A stretch of DNA of 7,369 nt from Methanosarcinales archaeon (GTDB taxonomy: Archaea > Halobacteriota > Methanosarcinia > Methanotrichales > Methanotrichaceae): positions 1 through 7,369 of the forward strand of contig JAAEEW010000110.1 in the NCBI GenBank assembly GCA_013415595.1, in the 5' to 3' direction. A program made the position numbers and the translations under genes. Under the pieces are notes generated by a model. It had not been told where the DNA came from and made no database searches. It was given only the letters and a program-made list of their open reading frames with translations. Shown here in pieces: positions 1 through 5,097 of the stretch (position 1 is the first letter of the stretch; each line of letters opens with the position of its first letter).

Positions 1-1124
1 GAGTGGCGCCCCATGTCTCCGAGTTGTCCGAAGCCCTGGCCAGGAGGGGCCATGACGTTCACGTATTCACCAGGCGAGGTGAATTCGATAAATATGATAA
101 TATAAACGACGTCCACTATCACCGGGTGGACTTCGACAAATCCGGGGACCTCCTCTACCAGATGGACCGGATGTGCGATGCCATGTTCGACAGCTTTGGC
201 AAGATTCAAAAGATATTCGGCCGGTTCGATGTGGTTCACGGGCACGACTGGCACCCCGTCCTGGCTCTCAACCGCATAAAGTTCGAGCACCAGCTCCCCT
301 ACATCCAGACCATGCACAGCACGGAGTGGGGGCGCAATGGAAACAACTTCAGCAACTACTGGATCTCCAAAGAGGTCTCCCACCGGGAGTGGCTGGGATG
401 CTACGAGTCCTCCCAAGTGGTGGTCACCACCGAGCTCATGAGAAGGGAGCTGAAGCAGATCTACGCCGTCCCCGACTGGAAGATGTGGACCATACCAAAC
501 GGCATAGTGGTGGGCAAGATGCACCGCGCCCTGGACCCCGGCCGGATCAAGGAGAGGTACGGCATCCATCCCCTCTCTCCGGTGGTCCTGTTCTGCGGCC
601 GCATGAGCTTCCAGAAGGGCCCGGACATCCTGGTGGAGGCCATTCCTCATGTGCTTCGAAACCGTCCGGACGTCTGCTTCGTCTTCATTGGCGAGGGAGA
701 CATGAGGGACAACTGCGAGAGGCGGGCTCGCGAGCTTGGAGTCCAGGGCTCCTGCCGCTTCCTGGGGTACACCCCCAGCTCGGTGAAGGAGGAGGTCATC
801 AACGCCTGCGACATGGTGTGCATGCCCAGCAGAAACGAGCCCTTCGGGGTGGTGGTGCTGGAGGGGTGGGATGCCGGAAAGCCGGTGATCGCCACCGAAT
901 CGGTGAGCATCATCAACAACTTCCAGGACGGCCTCCTGGCCTACATCCAGCCGGAGTCGGTGGCCTGGTGCATCAACCACCTGCTGCATAATCCAGATGA
1001 GATCAAGAAGCTGGGGCGCGCCGGGCAACAGAGGATCGACGCCGAGTTTGGCTGGGACAGGATCGCCCGGCGGACGGAAGAGGTGTACCGCAGGGCCCTG
1101 GGGAATGCATCGACTGCGCCCTAG
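1..1124 (+). CDS. Glycosyltransferase family 4, glycogen-synthase-like (5'-partial)
   Basis: This is a retaining GT-B glycosyltransferase that would move a sugar from a nucleotide donor to a glycan or lipid acceptor in the cytoplasm. The gene is cut by the window start. The first full codon is at 3, and the preceding bases (xGA) fit the second Gly of the usual GG-V-A-PHV donor-loop motif, so roughly 15-25 residues are missing and the GTG at 3 is not the start. In visible numbering, HGHDWHP at 79-85 resembles glycogen/starch synthases, IPNGI lies at 164-168, FCGRMSFQKGPD at 197-208 carries the phosphate-binding Arg/Lys, and EPFGVVVLE at 279-287 is the E-x7-E motif of GT4/GT5 enzymes. No membrane segment is seen. 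A T-run follows the stop, so it probably ends its own transcript. Sequence alone does not separate glycogen synthesis from surface-glycan synthesis; membership of the GT4/GT5-like superfamily is secure. Confidence 0.9.
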   Translation, partial: VAPHVSELSEALARRGHDVHVFTRRGEFDKYDNINDVHYHRVDFDKSGDLLYQMDRMCDAMFDSFGKIQKIFGRFDVVHGHDWHPVLALNRIKFEHQLPYIQTMHSTEWGRNGNNFSNYWISKEVSHREWLGCYESSQVVVTTELMRRELKQIYAVPDWKMWTIPNGIVVGKMHRALDPGRIKERYGIHPLSPVVLFCGRMSFQKGPDILVEAIPHVLRNRPDVCFVFIGEGDMRDNCERRARELGVQGSCRFLGYTPSSVKEEVINACDMVCMPSRNEPFGVVVLEGWDAGKPVIATESVSIINNFQDGLLAYIQPESVAWCINHLLHNPDEIKKLGRAGQQRIDAEFGWDRIARRTEEVYRRALGNASTAP

Positions 1125-1130
1125 ATCCCG

Positions 1131-1140
1131 CATCTTTTTT
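1131..1140 (+). terminator. Possible T-run terminator after the first glycosyltransferase
   Basis: A run of six T (1135-1140) starts ten bases after the stop codon. Euryarchaeal transcription often ends at such T-runs without a strong hairpin. There is no clear stem before it, so this is suggestive only. Confidence 0.35.
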
Positions 1141-1220
1141 CCCTGATTTCAATGATTAGGAAGAACTGCACCCCCCATCTCCCAGGATGACGACTTTTAG
1201 GGGGGCCACAGTCCGGCAAT

Positions 1221-1279
1221 TGCCCATCCGCCGGGCATCCTGGCCGGCCCTCGGCCCCTGGTCCAGGAGGCGTCTGCCC
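1221..1279 (+). other. GC-rich segment with nested and competing stems
   Basis: GGGCA (1233-1237) followed by TCCTGG (1238-1243) can pair with CCAGGA (1263-1268) and, after a six-base bulge, TGCCC (1275-1279). Inside lie GGCC repeats (1246-1249 and 1253-1256) that can close the tip. The same GGGCA can instead pair with an upstream TGCCC (1221-1225) over a seven-base loop, giving mutually exclusive folds. It may be a structured RNA, a transcript-end structure, or chance folding of GC-rich DNA. Confidence 0.3.
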
Positions 1280-1288
1280 CATACAGAC

Positions 1289-1305
1289 CGAAAAGTACTA
1301 AAATG
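1289..1305 (+). promoter_or_regulatory. Putative archaeal promoter (BRE/TATA) of tRNA-Thr
   Basis: An A-rich block, CGAAAAGTACTAAAATG, stands out in GC-rich surroundings. Its centre is about 27-30 bases ahead of a predicted transcript start at about 1322-1327, just before the mature tRNA. This spacing is what archaeal TBP/TFB promoters use. The box is not a perfect consensus. Confidence 0.45.
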
Positions 1306-1327
1306 GGGAGATCATCAGGCCGATAGC

Positions 1328-1402
1328 GCCTCGGTAGCTAAGCCCGGCCATAGCGCGTCCTTGGTAAGGACGAGGCCGCGGGTTCGAATCCCGCCCGGGG
1401 CT
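1328..1402 (+). tRNA. tRNA-Thr (anticodon GGU)
   Basis: A full cloverleaf can be drawn over 75 bases. The acceptor stem GCCTCGG (1328-1334) pairs with CCGGGGC (1395-1401) and has one T-G wobble at pair 4-69. The D stem is GCTA/TAGC (1337-1340, 1351-1354), with A14, GG18-19 and A21 in a ten-base loop. The anticodon stem is CGTCC/GGACG, with loop TTGGTAA at 1361-1367 and anticodon GGT at 1363-1365, which reads ACC/ACU. The five-base variable loop AGGCC is followed by the T stem GCGGG/CCCGC with loop TTCGAAT (1383-1389). The discriminator is T (1402) and CCA is not encoded. G1-C72, C2-G71 and the G35-U36 anticodon bases are known threonine identity elements. There is no intron. Confidence 0.96.
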
Positions 1403-1407
1403 CTAAA

Positions 1408-1421
1408 ATTTTTATATTTTT
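1408..1421 (+). terminator. T-rich terminator of tRNA-Thr
   Basis: Directly after the tRNA come two runs of five T (1409-1413 and 1417-1421) separated by ATA. Such poly-T stretches end tRNA transcription in Euryarchaeota. The position, six bases after the mature 3' end, fits well. Confidence 0.6.
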
Positions 1422-1478
1422 CTGATGACACGTCCGCCGGCCTGTCGGCCATGTCGCTCCGGCACTCATTCCCGCGCG

Positions 1479-1500
1479 TTTATTAAAAAATAATTTAAAG
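1479..1500 (+). promoter_or_regulatory. Putative promoter of the GT2-GT4 unit
   Basis: An A/T-only stretch begins abruptly after GC-rich sequence: TTTATTAAA (1479-1487) and TTTAAA (1494-1499). Either could act as a TATA box, giving transcript starts near 1507 or 1522 and a leader of about 90-105 bases before the ATG at 1611. It is the strongest A/T-rich signal in the gap after the tRNA. Confidence 0.45.
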
Positions 1501-1583
1501 GTTTGATGCAGAAAGAACAGGCATCGAATGACCTATCCGCATTGCTCAGAGCTGGCCGCTCAGAAGAATAATTGTTATACCGC

Positions 1584-1593
1584 CTTAATAAAC
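1584..1593 (+). promoter_or_regulatory. Alternative TATA-like box placing a leaderless start at the GT2 ATG
   Basis: TTAATAAA (1585-1592), preceded by CGCC, is centred about 22-23 bases before the ATG at 1611. That spacing would start a transcript at or just next to the ATG. No Shine-Dalgarno is seen before that ATG, which fits leaderless translation. It competes with the box at 1479-1500. Confidence 0.3.
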
Positions 1594-1610
1594 AAAAAAA
1601 GGCTTATCAT

Positions 1611-2759
1611 ATGAGGGAGATACCCAATATCGTGCCCCGAGTCAGCCTGGTGATCCCCACCCTGAACGAGCAGGATACCATCGGTGAATGCATCCAAAAA
1701 GCCCGGGCAGTCTTCCAGGAGATGGGGATGGAGGCGGATATCATAGTTGCCGACAGCTCCTCCGACCAGACCCCCCGGATAGCCCGCTCGCTGGGGGCTG
1801 TGGTGGTCAAGGTGGACAGGCTGGGATACGGCAACGCCTACCTGGGGGGTTTCGCCTGGGCCCGGGGGGACTACATCGTGATCATGGACGGGGATCTGAC
1901 CTACGACCCCGGCGAGATTCCCCAGTTCATCGAGAAGCTGGACCAGGGAGCGGACTTCGTGATCGGCACCAGGCTCAAAGGAAAGATCCTCCCCCACGCC
2001 ATGCCCGGCCTTCACCGCTACCTGGGAAATCCCCTGCTGACCGGACTGCTCAACCTGCTGTTCACTACCGGCATTTCCGACGCCCACTGCGGCATGCGGG
2101 CCATCAGGAGGTCGGCCCTGGAGAAGCTCCAGCTTCGCACCGGGGGGATGGAGTTCGCCTCGGAGATGGTGATCGAGGCCTCCCGCCGGGGGCTTCGAAT
2201 CGATGAGGTGCCCATCACCTACTATCCCCGGCGGGGGGAGTCGAAGCTGAGCTCCCTCTCCGACGGCTGGAGGCACCTGCGGTTCATGATGCTCTACCGC
2301 CCGGTGCCCTTCCTCCTGGTGCCGGGCCTGGTGGCCATGGCCCTGGGGGTGGCCCTGACCATCGCCGTGCTGGACCAGGGGCGGTGGAGCGAGATTCGCA
2401 TGCACTCCCTGATCCTGGGAAGCCTGCTCTCCATAATCGGATACCAGACCCTTCTGGCCGGGATGTACTTCGCCGCATTCGGCGCCACCTACGGGGTATC
2501 GGGCAGGAGCGGGTGGCTGAACAGGATGATCAGCTACCACTCCCTGGAGAAGACCCTGCTCCTGGGGCTGGCCCTCCTGGCCGCCGGGGTGCTTCTGGGG
2601 GCCAGTGTGCTGCTCGACTGGCGGGAGGCGGGCTACGGAACCCTCTACGAGGTGCAAAGCGCCATGATGGCCCTGATTCTGTCTATCCTGGGGCTGCAGA
2701 CGGTCTTCTCCGGGATGTTCATCAGCCTCCTGCTGCTGAAGGACGGATACGAGAGATGA
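1611..2759 (+). CDS. Membrane-anchored GT2 glycosyltransferase, dolichyl-phosphate sugar synthase-like
   Basis: The protein (382 residues) has an N-terminal GT2 domain (about 11-225): VSLVIPTLNE at 11-20, ADSSSD at 47-52, and the metal-binding D93-G-D95 in IMDGDLTYDP. It also has the GTRLKG...HAMPGLHRYLGN block (119-140) and SDAHCGMRAI (156-165), typical of dolichyl/polyprenyl-phosphate mannose or glucose synthases. Four hydrophobic segments follow (about 229-254, 266-290, 315-335, 350-376), so the catalytic domain should be held at the cytoplasmic membrane face. The likely role is transfer of a hexose from a nucleotide sugar to a lipid phosphate, feeding surface glycan or N-glycan assembly; donor and lipid are inferred. 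The ATG at 1611 was chosen because a TTG at 1572 would add only 13 A/T-rich codons ahead of the conserved start. Its stop overlaps the next gene. Confidence 0.92.
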   Translation: MREIPNIVPRVSLVIPTLNEQDTIGECIQKARAVFQEMGMEADIIVADSSSDQTPRIARSLGAVVVKVDRLGYGNAYLGGFAWARGDYIVIMDGDLTYDPGEIPQFIEKLDQGADFVIGTRLKGKILPHAMPGLHRYLGNPLLTGLLNLLFTTGISDAHCGMRAIRRSALEKLQLRTGGMEFASEMVIEASRRGLRIDEVPITYYPRRGESKLSSLSDGWRHLRFMMLYRPVPFLLVPGLVAMALGVALTIAVLDQGRWSEIRMHSLILGSLLSIIGYQTLLAGMYFAAFGATYGVSGRSGWLNRMISYHSLEKTLLLGLALLAAGVLLGASVLLDWREAGYGTLYEVQSAMMALILSILGLQTVFSGMFISLLLLKDGYER

Positions 2760-3883
2760 CCCTGAAGATCGCCTACCTCTACGACGCCGTCTACCCCTGG
2801 GTCAAGGGGGGCGCAGAGGCCCGGATCTACCAGCTCTCCCGAAGGCTGCAGGCCCGGGGCCACCAGGTCCACATCTACGGCATGAAGTGGTGGCCGGGGG
2901 AGGCGGTGCGGGAGATGGACGGGGTGACCCTGCACGGCATCTGTCCCCCGGTGGACCTCTACGTCCACGGCCGGCGATCGGTCCGGGAAGCTCTCTACTT
3001 CGCCGGCAAGGTCCTGACCTCCCTGGAGGGGGGCTACGACGTGATAGACTGCCAGGAGTTCCCCTATCTGCCCTGCTTCCCGGCCAGGCTTCGGGCCGGG
3101 ATGGGAGGGTCAGAGCTGGTGGTCACCTGGCATGAGGTGTGGGGCGACTACTGGTACCGGTACCTGGGCCGGTGGGGAATGCTGGGAAAGGCGGCGGAGC
3201 TTTGTCTGTCCCGGCTTTGCCGGAACAACGTGGCCGTCTCCAGCCGGACCTGTCAGCACCTGGTGGCGCTGGGGGCCAGAGAGGTGGAGGTGATACCAAA
3301 CGGCATAGACCGGCGGGAGATCGAGGAGGTCGTTGCATCCGACGAGCAGTGCGACGTGATCTACATAGGCCGGCTGGCAGAGAACAAGAACCTGGACCTG
3401 CTGATGAGGTCTCTATCCCTGGTCAGGCAGGAGGTCCCCGATCTGCGGTGCACCATAATCGGGGACGGCCCGGAGATGGCGAAATTGAAAAGGCTGTGTC
3501 GCGAGCTGGGGGTGGACCGCTCTGTGCAGTTCAAGGGCTTCCTGGAGAGCCACGGCCAGGTGCTGACCCACATAAAATCCTCCCGGATGCTGGTCCTTCC
3601 CTCCACCAGAGAGGGCTTTGGCATGGCCGCCCTGGAGGCCTGTGCCTGCGGCCTGCCGGTGGTCACCGTGAATCACTGGATGAACGCCGCATGCGACCTG
3701 ATCACCCCCCGGACCGGCATCGTCTGCCAGCCGGAGGAGAGGGATCTGGCGGCGGGAATCGTGCAGCTCCTGGCGACCGGGAAAGGGATGAGAGAGAGCT
3801 GCCTGGAGCTGGCCAGGGGCTACGACTGGGACAGGATCGCCGACAGATGCGAGGAGTATTACCGGAGAGCGGCGCAGGGATGA
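2756..3883 (+). CDS. Glycosyltransferase family 4
   Basis: A 375-residue GT-B enzyme that would transfer a sugar from a nucleotide donor in the cytoplasm. Motifs in order are KGGAEARIYQLSRRL (17-31, the donor-side Gly loop), TWHEVWGDYW (124-133), VIPNGID (179-185), YIGRLAENKN (203-212, phosphate-binding Arg and Lys), IIGDGPE (234-240), and REGFGMAALEACACGLPVV (285-303) with the E286-x7-E294 pair. Length is normal and no membrane segment or signal peptide is visible. The ATG overlaps the stop of the GT2 gene as ATGA, so the two are translationally coupled and probably act in one glycan pathway. Its C-terminal motif DWDRIADRCEEYYRRA closely matches the end of the GT4 at 1-1124, suggesting related paralogues. 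Acceptor and sugar are not known. Confidence 0.93.
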   Translation: MTLKIAYLYDAVYPWVKGGAEARIYQLSRRLQARGHQVHIYGMKWWPGEAVREMDGVTLHGICPPVDLYVHGRRSVREALYFAGKVLTSLEGGYDVIDCQEFPYLPCFPARLRAGMGGSELVVTWHEVWGDYWYRYLGRWGMLGKAAELCLSRLCRNNVAVSSRTCQHLVALGAREVEVIPNGIDRREIEEVVASDEQCDVIYIGRLAENKNLDLLMRSLSLVRQEVPDLRCTIIGDGPEMAKLKRLCRELGVDRSVQFKGFLESHGQVLTHIKSSRMLVLPSTREGFGMAALEACACGLPVVTVNHWMNAACDLITPRTGIVCQPEERDLAAGIVQLLATGKGMRESCLELARGYDWDRIADRCEEYYRRAAQG

Positions 3884-3980
3884 CCAGAAGGCTTGATAAC
3901 ATCCGGGAAAAGTCCAATGGGCGGCTAGGTGGGGGCAAAATGGCGCCACGGGGCGTCACAACCGACCGTTTATGCATGAG

Positions 3981-4004
3981 TTCAGGCAAGAAACGATGCC
4001 TGAA
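3981..4004. repeat. Perfect 8-bp inverted repeat, possible operator or hairpin
   Basis: TTCAGGCA (3981-3988) and its exact reverse complement TGCCTGAA (3997-4004) flank an eight-base spacer. The right arm ends about 20 bases ahead of the TATA-like box at 4025-4034. No T-run follows, so a terminator role is unlikely; a dimeric regulator site is possible. Confidence 0.45.
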
Positions 4005-4024
4005 GACGAACAACTATGCCGTAA

Positions 4025-4034
4025 TTTTAAATAA
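4025..4034 (+). promoter_or_regulatory. Putative promoter of the SDR-SDR-GT4 unit
   Basis: TTTTAAATAA in an A/T-rich patch is a good TATA-like box and would start transcription near 4052-4058. This leaves a leader of about 120 bases before the predicted start codon at 4179. Confidence 0.45.
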
Positions 4035-4166
4035 GGTAAGATATTGAATTATGATCGGGCCAACAGCAGTTCGGAGCACCTATACGGGTATCTTAATGAG
4101 CACCTCGATGTTTCTCTAAGAGCACCGCACAGGAACGTCTCTGACTTTAAAAAGGGCCAAGACACA

Positions 4167-4171
4167 GGAGG
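4167..4171 (+). promoter_or_regulatory. Shine-Dalgarno that sets a CTG start
   Basis: GGAGG (4167-4171), within AGGAGGAAG, is the strongest ribosome binding site in the window. It sits seven bases ahead of CTG at 4179. No ATG or GTG occurs in this frame between 4044 and 4179, so this site decides the start of the SDR gene. Confidence 0.65.
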
Positions 4172-4178
4172 AAGTCAA

Positions 4179-5093
4179 CTGAGCATACTGGTCACCGGCG
4201 GGGCGGGCTTCATAGGCTCCAACCTGGTGGAGGAGCTGCTCTCCCAGGGAAAAGAGGTAGTGGTGGTGGACAACATGGATACCGGCAGCGAGGACAACCT
4301 GCAGGATCTGCAGGGATCCTGGGAGCTGATCCGGGCCGACTGCCAGGAGATATCCGGGATGGACCTGAACCTCCGGGCCATCTATCACCTGGGAATCCCG
4401 TCGTCCTCGCCTATGTACAGACGGGACCCCTTCCTGGTGGGGGGAGCCATCAACGGGGCCATCGCCGTCTTCGAGCTGGCCAAAAGGTGCGGCTGCCGGG
4501 TGGTCTACGCCACCACCTCGTCCCTCTACAGCGGCCTGCAGCCCCCTCACCGGGAGGATATGGAGATTCAGATCACCGATTACTACACCGAGGCCCGCCT
4601 GGCCGTGGAGCGGATAGCGGAGCTCTACCGACGGCTCTATGGAGTCGGATCTGTGGGCACCCGGTTCTTCTCGGTCTACGGCCCCCGGGAGAGGGCCAAG
4701 AAGCAGTACGCCAACATTGTCACCCAGTTCCTGTGGGAGATGATGGCCGGAGAGACCCCGGTGATCTACGGCGACGGCTCCCAGACCAGGGACTTCGTCT
4801 ACGTCAAAGACGTGGTCCGGGCCCTGAATGCGGCCATGGATTCTGATTACCACGGCGTGCTGAACGTGGGCACGGGAGAGGCCTACAGCTTCCGGGAGGT
4901 ATTTCAGATCCTGAAGAGCACTCTGGATCTGGATATCGAGGCCAGATACGTGGAGAATCCCATCAAGAATTACGTGCCCCACACCAGGGCGGATACGTCC
5001 AGGGCCAAAGCCGTGCTTGGATTCTCTGCTCGCTACAGCCTGGAAGAGGGACTAAGAGAGCTGATAGAATACTACAACCATCAGCCGATGTGA
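4179..5093 (+). CDS. NAD-dependent epimerase/dehydratase (extended SDR, nucleotide-sugar)
   Basis: A 304-residue extended SDR, probably a cytoplasmic nucleotide-sugar epimerase or related enzyme. From a CTG start the N-terminus is (M)SILVTGGAGFIGSN, a complete Rossmann start with GGAGFIG at 7-13. D31 follows the second strand as in NAD-binding members. Further motifs are YHLGIPSSSPMY (69-80), YATTSSLYSG (110-119), TRFFSVYGPRERAK (161-174) and YGDGSQTRDFVYVKDVV (197-213), the last typical of UDP-glucose/UDP-GlcNAc-type epimerases. The usual catalytic YxxxK reads Y136-TEA-R140, so Lys is replaced by Arg. A TTG at 4044 would add 45 residues, but that part has about 49% G/C third bases (22/45) against 84% (38/45) in the first 45 codons after CTG. 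It lies four bases ahead of the next SDR gene. Substrate is not known. Confidence 0.85.
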   Translation: MSILVTGGAGFIGSNLVEELLSQGKEVVVVDNMDTGSEDNLQDLQGSWELIRADCQEISGMDLNLRAIYHLGIPSSSPMYRRDPFLVGGAINGAIAVFELAKRCGCRVVYATTSSLYSGLQPPHREDMEIQITDYYTEARLAVERIAELYRRLYGVGSVGTRFFSVYGPRERAKKQYANIVTQFLWEMMAGETPVIYGDGSQTRDFVYVKDVVRALNAAMDSDYHGVLNVGTGEAYSFREVFQILKSTLDLDIEARYVENPIKNYVPHTRADTSRAKAVLGFSARYSLEEGLRELIEYYNHQPM

Positions 5094-5097
5094 TTGA

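Larger units (their letters stand above)
1125..1327 (+). other. Noncoding region between the GT4 gene and tRNA-Thr
   Basis: No convincing gene is present. The region contains the T-run at 1135-1140, a C-run/G-run pair (six C from about 1171, six G at about 1200) that could pair over a loop of roughly 25 bases, the GC-rich foldable segment at 1221-1279, and the tRNA promoter at about 1289-1305. A 99-residue frame from 1187 runs straight through the tRNA and has no recognisable motif, so it is not called. Confidence 0.6.
3884..4178 (+). other. Intergenic regulatory region between the two glycan units
   Basis: This 295-base gap is richer in A/T than the genes around it. It holds an 8-base palindrome TGGCGCCA (3941-3948), the inverted repeat at 3981-4004, a TATA-like box at 4025-4034 and the Shine-Dalgarno at 4167-4171. 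Two open frames cross it, a 55-codon frame from the ATG at 3880 and the 45-codon upstream extension of the SDR gene. Both have roughly balanced third-base composition, unlike the neighbouring genes, so I read the region as noncoding. Confidence 0.6.

Noticed and set aside
3..5. GTG at 3 as the start of the first glycosyltransferase
   Set aside because: The encoded VAPHV is the middle of the conserved GGVAPH loop, so the first strand of the fold must lie upstream of the window.
1187..1486. 99-codon + strand frame
   Set aside because: It passes through the whole tRNA-Thr and its terminator, has no recognisable motif, and uses codons unlike the neighbours.
1572..1610. TTG start giving 13 extra residues on the GT2 protein
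   Set aside because: The stretch is A/T-rich, includes a TATA-like box, and has no ribosome binding site; the ATG at 1611 fits the family start better.
1575..2657. Long minus-strand frame (360 codons) opposite the GT2 gene
   Set aside because: It is rich in Pro, Gly, His and Gln with no family motif, and is a mirror of GC-rich third positions in a well-supported + strand gene. The same holds for minus-strand frames at 4116-4982, 5377-6264 and 6330-7247.
3880..4047. 55-codon frame whose ATG overlaps the GT4 stop (ATGA)
   Set aside because: The overlap looks like coupling, but third-base G/C is about 56% (31/55), the frame runs through the inverted repeat and TATA-like box, and the peptide resembles nothing I know. 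It could be revisited with ribosome profiling.
4044..4178. 45-residue N-terminal extension of the SDR gene from TTG
   Set aside because: Composition is noncoding-like (22/45 G/C third bases), it overlaps the predicted transcript start and the Shine-Dalgarno, and SDR proteins start at the Rossmann strand.
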